Of a stretch of 64,000 bases of DNA, positions 45,061 to 57,100 are shown piece by piece (position 1 is the stretch's first letter; every line of letters starts with the position of its first letter). The stretch spans positions 12,971,632 through 13,035,631 of the forward strand of contig CM033105.1 of assembly GCA_019321725.1 (NCBI GenBank). The letters run 5' to 3'. Origin of the DNA: Paulownia fortunei. Taxonomy: Eukaryota; Streptophyta; Magnoliopsida; Lamiales; Paulowniaceae. The translations under genes and the position numbers were made by a program. The notes beneath the pieces were generated by a model. It was not told the DNA's origin and did no database searches. It saw nothing but the letters and a program-made list of their open reading frames with translations.

Positions 45061-45533
45061 CTTGGGTGCTAGTCTTTCTTGCTCTTGTATGTGTCTATAT
45101 TATTAGTGTTGCGATAGATGCGGGTTACCTTTTAAGTGCTCATGTGTGCCAACTATGCCTCAACATATGTCTACTAGCTCACTACTCCTAAAGCTGGGTT
45201 CCTTATCTGCAGCACGAATAGAATGTTAGGAAGGTCCTAGGGTCATCCTAAGAAAGCCCCTCCGATGCTTAAGTTAGTAATTATCTGAGAGAGTAATACT
45301 AACTCAAAGCAGGAAATTAAATTCCATACCTTATAAACATGGAGAGAGGGGCTATTTATATTTTTTCATTCTAGGACATGGGCTTCAAGGGCCTTTGATA
45401 TAATGTAAGCCTCATGGGCATGTGGGCCTTATTAAGCTAGTGTTTGACGTCTTTGGACTGCTTGGGCATTTTACCTGACTTGGGCCTCTTGGATCCGAAT
45501 CTTTGGTTGGGTTGAGGTTGAATTATGCCCATC
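45061..45533 (-). repeat. Tat-type leader and LTR remnant
   Basis: Upstream (minus strand) of the Tat gag. The plus-strand text gagaggggctatttatatt (about 45350) and a series of gggcc/gggcttc phrases resembles Tat-clade LTR sequence. The right boundary is set by the start of LTR C3. No clear primer site was found. Confidence 0.4.
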
Positions 45534-46129
45534 AGTAATATATCTAGACACTAGTTAATGTACTTAGACACCTTTTTTGGCCACTTCTTCGATATAAAAT
45601 AATTTGCCAAAAAAAATTCTAACAAAAGTAGAAGCAATTTTCCGGCACCAAAAAAAGAGGGAGACTAAATTCTCTCTAGCTCTCTGTTCTCTCCATTTTT
45701 ATTCTTTCAAGAATCATTCTTGGTTATTCAATAAAACACGATCCTTATTTTCACTGGTTAGATTACGAATTGTTGATTCACTCCATAAACAATTAAAGAA
45801 AAATGAATTACCATTACTAGCGAAAGAGTAATTTGGTGGTTCTTGTCCATACGTGTGGACTTTTCTTTAGAGGATATACCCTTGGACCTTTGCGAATCAA
45901 TTTCTTGATTCATAGTCGACAACTGACTCCTATAATCTCTACAACAACCGGAGTATGTCCAAGGAAAAAACCCAAAACTCTAATTAATTGATTATTTCAT
46001 TTAATACTTATATGAACGTGCAATTATTAGAATCACTATGAACCGAGGTGAATGCTTAAATGTGCTTGAGCATTCTTAATTAAATTTTTATTTTTGTTGC
46101 GCTCACCCCGCACTATAGAGAACCTAACA
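45534..46129 (+). repeat. Copia LTR C3, 3' part
   Basis: It shares landmarks with C1 and C2: the gtgtggac...ttgg(a)cct run, ctacaacaaccggagt near 45945, a ttagaatcactatgaa block, gttgcgctcaccccgcac and the end aacctaaca at 46129. It is followed by ctcat, and the flank is a Tekay integrase frame, so it inserted into that gene. The 5' part of the LTR is missing on the left. Confidence 0.65.
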
Positions 46130-47210
46130 CTCATCCCCAATGAACTAGAGACCTACATTTTCTATCAAGTAATGCCCATAAGGAGCTATTCAGTAGTAAC
46201 CCAATAGGTATTATTATAAGAAAATTCTACCAAAGGCAAATGTTTGCTCCGTTAAAGTCTAACACACAAGCTCTTAGCGTATCCTCCAAGGTCTGTTTTG
46301 TATGCTCTAATTATCCATTTGTTTAGGGATGATATGCAGTACTAAAAGATAATTGTGTTCCCAATGCCTTATGTGAACTCCTTCAAAAGGTAGATAAAAA
46401 CCTTTAATCTCTATCAGATTCAATAGATAGTGGTACACCATGAAGTCTAACTACTTTTTGTCCATATGTGCGTGCATAATTATTTATGGAATAAATGGAC
46501 CAAATTGGGAGAAAATGAGCATATTTAGTTAACCTATAAATAATAAGCCTTGAGTAACCCAAATATAAAATCCACCACAATGTTTTCCCATTTTCATTTG
46601 AAAATAAAAATTGGATTAATTCATTCTTACATCTATACTCCATCTTCACTTTTTTTGGCAAATCAAATATTAACACATACTCGGCAATAATTCCTTCCTT
46701 AATCAACATCTATACATTTCTTTTAGATCTCAAGCATATTTCTTGCCATTAGATATATCACATAAAAAGAATTAAGATCCACTTCTATTTTATTTTATTT
46801 TTTGCAATTTCTTGTCACTCATATTCATACCCAATCTCCTATTAATAGATTATTGTTATTTACCAAAAAACCTACTTAAGTGCCTCTTATGCCTTTCTTC
46901 TTGATCTAGACAATTCATTGTCCTTTTTAGCATTTGAAATTTGATCAATTAAAATCAATCTGACTCGAATGATGACATCTATTACCACACGAATTGTATA
47001 ATCATATTCATTTAGTATTAATATCCACCTTCTCCTCAAGTTCAACTCTTCTTTAATACATAGATGTTAAGTTCTTAAGGTATATTACATGTTACATGTA
47101 GTACCATATAAATAATTCAATTAGCTTCAATAATGCATTATAACTTTTTCATGTAGCTATATACAACAAGTCACTTAAGTCTATAGAGAGAATCAACACA
47201 AAATTAAAAT
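46130..47210 (-). pseudogene. Tekay-type RNase H and integrase relic
   Basis: On the minus strand integrase reads YGQKVVRLHGVPLSI, LTKYAHFLPIWS and YIWGILRRK-like pieces (46404-46709), homologous to 63018-63248. Its distal part with the GxxCRSLVHW-type text lies at 46135-46330 and matches 62820-63000. RNase H remains as EELNLRRRWILILNEYDYTI near 46990-47070. The gene is cut at 46129 by LTR C3 and is bounded by LTR A at 47223. Many lesions. Confidence 0.75.
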
Positions 47211-47222
47211 TAATTCTCTTTA

Positions 47223-47478
47223 TGCAATGCCCAATTCTCTCCTACATAGCCAATAATAAGCATCTTGCATGAATATGCATCCAATCAATATGCATTATCG
47301 GATAATGGCATACAAATAGAATGATTGCACGAACATGAATAATTATTACTATATGCTCCAGTTACATGTATTAGTAATGAAATATGAGATTAAACTTTTG
47401 GTTCTTGATTTAATATATTCCTTAAGTGCCCTTTTTGTAGTAAAAAGCTTAGTATCTTGGTTAAGGAAGATTGATATG
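47223..47478 (+). repeat. LTR A fragment, start part, inverted copy
   Basis: It is the reverse complement of about 515-770 and starts tgcaatgcccaattctctcc, where the other copies give tgtaatgccc or tgtaaagccc. Similarity stops at about 47478 (gatatgttgaa), where foreign sequence begins. Confidence 0.8.
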
Positions 47479-48062
47479 TTGAACTTTTCCGGTGCATGGG
47501 ATAGTAGCGTTGGTCAGGGGCCCAAGAAAGAAATGATTTTGATGCAGCGGAAATCATAATTTTTAACAAAACTCAATAAAACGTGCATATCAAATATGCA
47601 TCTGGGAATCGACATGAATTTTTTTGGTTGCATTCAATTTACTTTCTTTAACAATTAAAAACAAGTTCATGAATTATATCTAAATGCACTTTGACTAAAG
47701 TAGGGAGTGGAGGATTCAAACTCATATAAAAACACAACACCCATAACGACCACAATATTTACATACTTATTTACAGTAAAGTTTTAAAAGAGAAATATAG
47801 TACCAATCTAAAAACATAATACACCAGACTCAAAATATAACAAGCCAACAAAATAGCCCAACAGGTCGTCAGCCATGTACACACTCCCTCAAACACCTGC
47901 AGGAGCTCCAACAGCCGACCAACTAGCCAAAGATGCTTCAAGCATCGTCGTACTCACCTACAATGCATAAACTATATGAGCTAACGCTCAACAAGTAAAG
48001 ATTATGCATGTCAAAGAATAATCCACAATATCAAGTCATGCAACTCAAAATGCTATGCTCAC
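47479..48062. repeat. Insert within LTR A: unassigned piece plus LTR B fragment
   Basis: 47479-47760 is AT-rich and unassigned; it contains ggggcccaagaaagaaatg and gatgcagcggaaatc, phrases that look like a copia LTR end. 47770-48062 is a minus-oriented LTR B fragment matching about 9380-9640 (agcccaacaggtcgtca, aggagctcca, atgagctaacgctcaa). It separates two halves of LTR A and replaces about 1.1 kb of it. Confidence 0.6.
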
Positions 48063-48840
48063 TTAATTTAAAGTAGACTTGAGGTAAGTTGAAACTTTCA
48101 CTTGCTGCATCACAAGAATTATATAATATTGTTCATATTTCAATGTGATTGTCATTATTGGCCAAATGATATAATGTTTAATTTGTACATAGTTCATGAA
48201 GCATGGTACTATATTAAGCATATAATGAGGTTTTTGAAAAGAAAGTATGGTACTTGATTGATGGTCGGGTAGGCAAGGACGCGGGAGGGACCGACGAACC
48301 CAACAAATGATGGCAAATACTTGAGGTTGAAAAACCGATATAAGAAAGCCACAAAGAATTAGACAGAATACGGTTAATATCTGAGGTTGAAAGACCAAGT
48401 ATGAAAACCCCGTATTATTTATCTTTTTGGCCAATCATTATGAACAGGTTTCAAAAACCACAGTCTATCACTATTAGTTAGGTACCACACTTTAGGGGCC
48501 CTAAATAATGATTTATGAATAAAAGTTATTAAATTGAATAATGCATTTAGTCATTTATGTGATTTGCATGTACGTTATTTGTTATTGCATCAGTTTCACC
48601 TTACAGAGCCTTTAGCTCATTAGATTCATGTGATGCAGGTGGAAATGTACAGGTTTAGAGGTTGACTGAGTTTCAAGAGCGGCCGAACAGAGATTTGTTC
48701 ATATGCCATGCTTTCAGCTATTTTGTAGCCTATTTTGGAAGCTCTATTTTGTTTAAAATAAGCAACTCTGTTATGGTTTTGTAAACAGATGTATTTGTAT
48801 TTCAACTAAATACTATCTAAGGAATTAAAATATATTTCCT
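48063..48840 (+). repeat. LTR A fragment, end part, inverted copy
   Basis: Reverse complement of about 56380-57135. It contains the twofold phrase tgaggttgaaa and the cgcgggagggaccg block (mirrored at 56920 as ggtccctcccgcg), and the box ccttacagagcctttagctc. The end is diffuse, somewhere between 48830 and 48900. Confidence 0.75.
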
Positions 48841-49229
48841 TTTGAACTTTTCAATACATATGTTTGAACTTTTTATTTAAATAATATTGTATTTTTAATA
48901 ATTTTTGAAGATTTTAGATATTTAACATTTTTAATTATTGTGATGGGTAGATTAAGTGTATACTTTTACATTAAATGTCAACAAATATAGAAAAATATTC
49001 AATAATGTTATTAGAATTAAAATGTACACTTTAGTCATTCTAAATAAAAATTATTTAATATTTTCAAAGAAAATATAATTTTAATGTATTTATTACATAT
49101 TATTTATTTTGTTTTAAATTTTGATTGCATTTTATTAGATTTTAAACTTTTTAAATATTTAAATTTCTGAGTTATGGGGATAACCTATGCTTTTAAAAAT
49201 CTAATCAAGTTGTCTAGATTCTTCAAAAA
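48841..49229. other. Unassigned, very AT-rich stretch
   Basis: Almost pure A/T with runs such as aatattttcaaag. No ORF, repeat match or motif is recognised. It may be decayed LTR A end or Tekay gag. Confidence 0.4.
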
Positions 49230-49370
49230 GCAATTATTACATTGTAATTGACATTATCCATGCTACCTAGCCTCTTTTCATACTTGGTGGACACAAACGA
49301 ATGTGTAGCTCCATAATCAAACAATACAGATGATGAAATACCAAAGATAGAGAATTTTCCTATTATAATG
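49230..49370 (-). pseudogene. Tekay-type protease fragment
   Basis: On the minus strand it reads FSIFGISSSVLFDYGATHSF followed by VSTKYEKRLG, matching the protease active-site region of Tekay/Del elements (VLFDSGATHSFIS). It is short and has no intact flanks. It lies 170 bases from the primer site at 49538, so most of gag is deleted. Confidence 0.65.
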
Positions 49371-49537
49371 GATAGGTTTGCCTCTGTATTTGTTTAAACA
49401 AAATCTTATATCACATGGCCAATATAATTTATTAAATATATAATGAATTATACAACAAAATAAAACTTACTAGCGTGGTTGTAATCTACAAGTTTCTAAA
49501 CTTATGTACATGGACAGTCTACAGAACCACAAACTTA

Positions 49538-49550
49538 GGCTCTCATACCA
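49538..49550 (-). other. Primer-binding site, tRNA-Met type
   Basis: On the minus strand tggtatgagagcc, one change from tggtatcagagcc, about 20 bases downstream of the end of LTR B2 (49571). It shows that B2 acts as a 5' LTR for the sequence to its left. Confidence 0.65.
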
Positions 49551-49570
49551 CTCTATGACTCCCCATTAAA

Positions 49571-51113
49571 TATATACATAAATATATATAGAGAATTTTT
49601 TTTACCAAGCAGCAAATATATATGCGTGTGCATGTGTATATTTTTTTTATATTGTCCAATATGACACTTAGAAGGGTAAAGCAACAAAAAAAGTCCCGAA
49701 CCATTAGAACACAATAACAACATATAAGGGTTGAAACATGGTACATTATCAACATGGATAGATTCAAGTTTTCACATTTTCTTATTGTCTAATTGCGTTT
49801 CATGATGTTCTTAACACCTGTAAGTACATTTAATCACTCCAAACTTTTTACCACAAATAGATAACATATAAGTGAAGGTAACCATGTCATAACCCTATAA
49901 TAAAATAATGGATTTACCTCAGCAAAATTAACCCCCTTGACATAACACCAAAGCTAAAATCTTGTAGTGACAGCTTTGAGTACCTCTTCAATTATCATTT
50001 CATATTTTAACTTTTTACCAATACAACCTTACATCCATACCGCAACTCATATATAAACACATCGACAGTGAGAAATATAAGTTTTTCTCAAGGTATTATG
50101 CATATTTGGAGCTTAAAGAATAAATAAATTAGCAACTACACAGTTTCTGTCCTTAGTGATTCCTACAAAGGTTTTTGAATCCAAAAATCATTCTTTTGGT
50201 GATAATAACACCGTAATTAATACCCTAACATGATTATAAATAAGAATACAAGTTTGAGAAATCATTAGACCTCAATATAAATACTTATGCCAAAAAACTT
50301 CAGTTAAGCTCACCTATGCAGAATTTTAGCCACAAGTTGTGAATCAACACTTTCCTTTGCTTCTTTTGCCTTCTCTTTCACTTGGGTTCACTTGGAAACA
50401 ACTTAGAGAGCTTAATAAGGAGGTTTGTAAGGTTAAATAAATCAAAACATGGTTTTGGTTGTACTAACACTTAGGAATGAAGAAAGGCTTGAGATGGTAT
50501 CTTGAGGTGGCAACTTGTGGTGAAATTTGATTTTTACTCATCTTTCCAAGCCTAAATCACTTGTATTCATCTATTTACAACCTATTTTAATTATCATAGA
50601 TCCCATGAATAATTGCTACCCTAATTTCCTAACCGTTAATTCGATTTCTAACAAGATTAACACTTGATTCTTGCATGATTGATAAGATTGCACTTTGATA
50701 AGCTTACGCACATATGAACCTTGTAGAGTCACATTTCAATTGTAATATATAATGTCTAATGCCCCAATTATTCAAATTACCGATATATACTTTTGAAACA
50801 TCTTGATCAAATCAAATCAAATCTTATAAGCGTATTAGTAACACCTTTCACATTTCCAAACCTGTAATATATACTCCACAAATATACAACATATTGATCA
50901 ACCTAATTTTTTTTCTTATCTCAATGTAAAGTTGACTATTTAGGTTAGGGAAAATCGACAACTAACACCATGCAAGAGTTTTAGGTATTTAATTTAAATT
51001 CCATTACAAGATGAAAAGAATTATTTCATGCTAGTATCAATGCAATCAATATACTACCATGTAATTCATGAATCTTATTAGCCAAGTGAGTATTGTGAGG
51101 CTTGGGTATTACA
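49571..51113 (-). repeat. LTR B2, internally deleted, shared between two Tekay-type pieces
   Basis: It starts tgtaatacccaagcctcac at 51113 and ends near 49571. It matches B1 at 10570-12193 and again at its far end (9158-9230), so about 1.3 kb in the middle is missing. On its upstream side lies a pol end (51114-51420), on its downstream side a primer site and protease remnant. It therefore functions in position as both 3' and 5' LTR. Confidence 0.7.
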
Positions 51114-51420
51114 TTCTTCCCTCCTTATAAAAATTTCAATCTCAAAATTTACTTACCAAAAGAGTTGTGGATACTTCGTCCTCATTTAATCTTTCCTTTC
51201 CCAAGTAACTTCTTCTGTTGATTGATTTGGCCACAAACTTTAACCAATGGGATTTTCTTGTTTCTGAGTTACTTTACCTCGTGTAGAAGAATCACTCTAT
51301 AGGTCTTTCTTCATTGGTCAGATCTAATTTTAGTTCATTCATTCATTCCTCACAGTACGAGATGGCTTCATGATATATTTCCTTAACATGGATACATGAA
51401 ACACATTGTGTACTTGAAGC
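51114..51420 (-). pseudogene. Tekay-type pol C-terminus
   Basis: On the minus strand it reads VFHVSMLRKYIMKPSRTVR, then PMKKDL, GKVTQKQENPIG and EEVTWERKDxMRTKYPQLF, followed by an aagaatgtaataccc junction into the LTR. The family text is VFHVSMLRKY, then EATWExExxMRxxYPxLF, which is the chromodomain-related tail of Tekay polyproteins. It fixes LTR B orientation. It is truncated at 51420 by an inverted LTR B piece. Confidence 0.8.
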
Positions 51421-51424
51421 ATTA

Positions 51425-52845
51425 ATGTAAGAATCGAGTGTCAATCGAGTTAGAAATTGGATGAACAATTCAGAAACTAGGGTAGCAACTATTTATGGGA
51501 TCATATGACAAGTAAAAATAGGTTGTAAATAATACATTGAGGAACAGGCTTGCAAAGGTGAGAAAAAATCAGATTTTACCACAAGTTACCACCTAAAGCT
51601 TTACCACCTCAAGGTACCACCTCAAGCCTTTCTTTATTATGCAATGAACACGACCAAAACCATGTTATGATTTATTTTCACCTTCCAAACCTCCATCTTA
51701 AGCTCTCTAAGTTGCTCCCAAGTGATTCCAAGTGAAATAAAATGCAACGGATGCCAAGGGAGTTAGTAACAAACAAGTAAAAGCTGAAACTGAGCATAGG
51801 TGAGCTTCACTCACGGTTTTTGGCTTAAGGTTTTGTAGTCTTTGAGATTTTTGAATTTTAAAACTTATTAGGTTGTTATTTTTGGTGTTATTATGCATAA
51901 AATAAGAATTTTTGGTTGCAAAATCTTACTAGGAATCACTAAGGGCAGAAATTGGGCAGCTGCTGATTTTTTATTCTTTATGCTTTTAATATGCATAAAC
52001 CTTCAACAAAACCTGTATTTTTCACCATGGATGTGTTTATATAGTATTTTAGGTTATGGATGTAAATTTGTATGGGTTAGAAGATGAAATGTGGTATGAT
52101 AATTGAAGAGGTACTCAAAACTTCCAATTTTGGTGTTGTGCAGGGGACTGATTTTGCTGAGGTAAATTTGTTATTTTTATCAAGGTTAGGACATGGTTAT
52201 CTTTACTTACATGTTATATAAGTATGGTAAGAACTTGAGAGTGGTTGAATATGCTTAAGGGTGTGGAAAGCTTCATGAAACTCAATTGGACAGAAAGGTA
52301 AAATGAAAAATTTGAATCTGTCCACTTTTATATTTTAGCATTTATCAACCCCTACAAGTTGTTATTGAGCTCAAATGATTAGATACTTGCTTTTTCTGTA
52401 CTTGGGGATCATAATACTTCAATTATATGGGTTTGACGCATTTAAGATATAAAATGTGGTAGTACGGGCTGTTTTATGTTCTAGTTTGTAACTTAAAGTT
52501 TGATATTTACCTAGTTAACATTGATGTTCGAGGTCTTAGTATGAGATTACAAATTTTGAACTTACCAATTGGGAATGGTATTTGATGGTTAGTAATATGA
52601 ACGATTGTTTTCATCCTAATGTTGGGGAGAAAGGCTTAACAGACTAAGTAAAAATCCATTTGCAACTATAATGAGTGGACATAGTATGCTAGAAGTATTT
52701 ATATCGAATATGTTGCTGACATTTGAATAGATTTGATAACAAGTATATTTCATACCTTATGATGCTTATGATGGTGAAAGATGTTTAGAGCAAAAAGAAT
52801 TTCATTTCGTTGAACATAAATACATATCATTCATGAGAATTTTTG
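51425..52845 (+). repeat. LTR B fragment, inverted (plus orientation)
   Basis: It is the reverse complement of about 10130-11730 of B1 and of the corresponding part of B2; for example actagggtagcaactattta matches the complement of 50618-50640. It ends where the minus-oriented LTR B3 begins, forming a large inverted repeat with 53400-54186 and 58894-59554. Confidence 0.7.
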
Positions 52846-54191
52846 GAAGTGCTAATGCACTGTAAGTGAAAATCATGTAAGCCAAAAGGATGATATGAAA
52901 CATCGTGCAATGCATTTCCAAGATATCATGATAGAAATGAGTACTCGTGAATTAAAATATTTCACACAACATCATTTAATTTCATAGGGCCCATGGTCCA
53001 CATACTAATACACTGAAAGAGCATTGTGCAATATCAATATTCAAATGGCCAAACTCAAATTGACATAGTTGAGTGGACCATTTTCCCATGGCCAATGGAC
53101 ATCCACCTCTTGTCTTTCCCTATGATCACCTAAGAAATAGCTCACCGCTGCATCAATCATAACAAGAACATAGTCAGGTGGACCATCCTCTTGTGATCCA
53201 CCAAAGGTACACCCCCTTATCTTTCCTTGTGGTCATCGAGAAGTATCATAATTGCGGCATCCAAAATATCATATAAGCATGCCTTGTATACCTCAACGCA
53301 CTAGTAGTTGCTAACAAAACATCTTTGTAACACAAATTCCTTTCTCAAATTATATCTTTTATGCAACATTTAGTTATATGTCCATATGTCATACATGTAC
53401 GTGCAAATGCTTTTTAATAGTATATTTAGTGGAATGCAAGCTATTATACTCTAAACATCTTTCAAGCATTGTCAATATCATAAGGTATATAATGTCTCAT
53501 ACCTATTCAAATGTCATCATCAAATTTAGTGTAAATACCTCAAGACATATTATGTCCATGCATTGTAGTTGTAGATGCATTATTATAGACTTTTGATTTT
53601 GTTTGTTGCTTACTATAGTGTATTAAATCTTTTTTGCTCAACCTTAAACAAAAAAAAAGTGTAATACTATCCAACATCAAACACCATTCCCAATTAGCAA
53701 CTTCAAAACACATAATCTCATACAAAGACCTTAAATATTAAGGCTAAGTAAGTAACAATCAAACTTTCAATTTGTAAACTAGAATCTAAAGTAGTCCCAA
53801 AACTACCATAATTTCTCAACTAAATACGTGTCATCCTAATTTAATTGAAGTGTTATACCCCAATGTATATACTAAACAATTACTGAATCATTAGAACTCA
53901 ATAACAATATGTAAAGATTGAAATATGCTAAAATATCAAATGGGACTGATTCAAATTTTTCCTATTTGCTTGCTGCCCACTTGAGTTTCATGTAGTTTTT
54001 CATACTAGGCACATTCAATCACTTCTAGATTTTTACCACACCTAGATAACATAAAAATTAAGGTAACCATGTCATAACCCTATAAAAATAATGGATTTAC
54101 CTCAAAAAATCAGCCCCCTTCACACGCACCAAAACTGAAAGTTCTACAATTTTGAGTATCTATTCAATTGTCATGCCATACTTCAACTTCT

Positions 54192-57100
54192 TGTTAGAGT
54201 AGGATGCCCGACGCCCCAATTGGATTGTGTGTATTGTACTCTTTTATTTTATAAGACAATATTATTGAGAATCATAATAATAAAAAAGACACTTTCTTTA
54301 TCTTATGTCTTACATTTTTTCTGTGCATTAGATAAGGTCCTTAGATGAAATTTAGCTACAGGGCATCATTGCACATATGATGGTGATCATGGAACATGCC
54401 TCTAAGGCTTTGGTATTAATTAAGTTTTAAGTCTAGTGTTTTTCAAGACAGGGCATCAAATAGCCTAGTAAGACTGGCACATACGTTGCATGCTTGTAAG
54501 ACGAGGATGTCGCATTCCATTAGAATTAGCATAGAGACGTAAGTGCATGTATGTGGATGCTTGTTAGAGAATAAGTACACTGAACATGACCCATGAAAAT
54601 TCTTAGCTGAAGGCATTGCCTGTCGAAATAAGAATTTATGTGTTGTGATAGTACGTGGCTAGTCCTCGGACTTGAGCACGATGGTAGCCTTGTGTACATC
54701 TTACAGCACTTTGATATATCTTTTGTTTGTATGACAATCCCAAAATGGGTATGCTGGGTGTTGCACTGGTGTGCATAGAGGTTTGTCAGTGGTCAACATA
54801 GAATTTGACACCTGTCTTTTTAATAAGAGAATCTCCTGTATTTTTATAGTTCGTGATTTAAAGACCTTGGTCAAGGCAGGATAAATTTTGATTCATCAAA
54901 AATCATTTGAACTTGAAATAGGACAACAATTATTGAATCATTTAGGGTTTCGACTAATAATCCATGTCCGAGATTCAATCAGGAGATTAGTTGTCAAAAA
55001 GACCATGCAAGTATGGGACTCACAACTAAAATAGATTTACTCGCTATTTTACCTAAGACTAGTTTGCCATGATTACTTGTTATGTGTTCTCATGGATAGT
55101 CAGGTTCTGGAATTAAGGAACTAATTCCTTGCGGATTAATTAATTAGATTAAATAAAGCAGAATAATTGTTATTCATAAGTTTTAAATGTTGTAAGCTTA
55201 GTACTAGCTTAATTGTGAACCTAAAGGGTCAAATATAAATTTGAATGAAATATTTCTAATCTAGGAATTAATCCAAGTAGTTGGATTTATTTAATTAATA
55301 AAAATTAATTTGGAGGCTTAAATTAATTTAATGGGTTGAATTAATTATTCAATTAAGTAAAGAGATTATTTAATTGAACCTAATAAGATTAGGAAGCCAA
55401 GTTGGAGTGTTGTAATTAATTGATCAAATCAATTATTTGGAATTGAGTAAATTTAATTAATTGAATTAATTAATGGATTTTGTAAAAGTCCAAGCCCAAA
55501 ATTAAGGTGGTTTTTTATTTAAATGCCCACTTAAATAATTGGAAGAAATTAAAAATAAGATAATATGATATTCTTATTAATTATCTTATGAAGATAATTG
55601 TAGATATTAGATATCTATCTTGATTACATTGCAAGAGACCAACACAATCAAGAAGAGAGAGAGGGGGATGATTTTGTGGCTTGTAGAAGTCCACAAAATT
55701 GGCTACGTTCATTCTATGGGGAGAGGTTCATTGAATTGGTTATTTTTGGAGAGTTTGACTCTTCCAAAATAACTAATTTCAACACATGGGAATATGAGAA
55801 AGGATGGATATTATGGGATAATTTTCAACTACCTATTTTTCTAGATATGGCCAAAAATTAAAGGGGATGTATTTACCCCAATTTTCGGCCACTTCAAAGA
55901 AATAAGAAGAATTTTTTTTTCTTCCAAAAATACTTTTCTCTCTTCCAAAAACCTCTTCCAAGATAATCAAAATTCTCTTTGATTATTTTATATATTGAAT
56001 TCTTATTTCCACAGTTGGATTAAGAATTAATACATACAAAAGCACTCCAAACTAGATTAGTAAAAGAATTAAAAATTACTAGCAAGAATTTTAATTTTGT
56101 GTTCTAGTCCAAACATGTGGACATCTTTAGAGAAGACTCATTTGGATCCGTTCTTTAGATCCCTTGTGAACCTTTTTCAAAGAGTGATTGATAGCAACTG
56201 ATTGCTACACACCCTACAACAATCAATGTAACAGCCCTTAACCTAACTGCAGAGCCTAAACAAGCTGATACAGTTTAGTCAAGAAATGTTAATTTTTCAT
56301 CACTACTAAAGTTATGGTTTTTAATAAAAGTTCCCATTTTTAGCTATAAGAGAGAGCTTGAATCATTTTAAACAGACTATATATATATATATATATATCA
56401 AAACTGAGTACATCTATTTACAAAACCATAACAGAACGGCTTATTTAAAAATAAAACAGAGTTTTCAAAATATGATACAAAACAGCTCGAAGCATGACAT
56501 ATGAACAAATCTCTGTCCGGCTGCTCTGGAGACTCAGTCAACCTCTAAACCTATATATTTCCACCTGCATCATATGAATCTAATGAGCTAAAGGCTCAGT
56601 AAGGTGAAACTGATGCAATAACAAATAGCGTACATACAAATCACATAAATGATTAAATGTAATATTCAATTTAATAACTTTCTTTTATAAATCATTCTTT
56701 AGGGCCCTTGAAGTGTGGTACCTAATTAAATAGCGATAGACCGTAGTTTTCGAAACCTGTTCATAATGATTGGCCAATAAGAGAAATAATACAGGGTTTC
56801 CATACTTGGTCTTTCAACCTCAGGTATTAGCCGTATTCTATCTCATTCATTGTGGCTTTTCTATATCGGTTTTTCAACCTCAAGTATTTGCCACCATTTG
56901 TTGGGTCCGCCGGTCCCTCCCGCGTCCCTTATCTACCCGACCATCAATCAAGTACCATACTTCTTTTTCAAAAACATCATTATATCCTTAATAGTATCAT
57001 GCTTCATAAACCATAAATGCATCAAACATTACATCATTTCACAAATAATAACAATCACATTAAAATATGAACAACATTATATGATTCTTGTGATACAGCA

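Noticed and set aside
44861..45106. Plus-strand ORFs opposite the Tat gag (also 43976-44197)
   Set aside because: They are antisense shadows of the minus-strand gag and leader.
48063..48434. Conserved small protein shared with 56770-56991
   Set aside because: Both lie inside LTR A copies; similarity extends beyond the ORFs at nucleotide level and no family is recognised.
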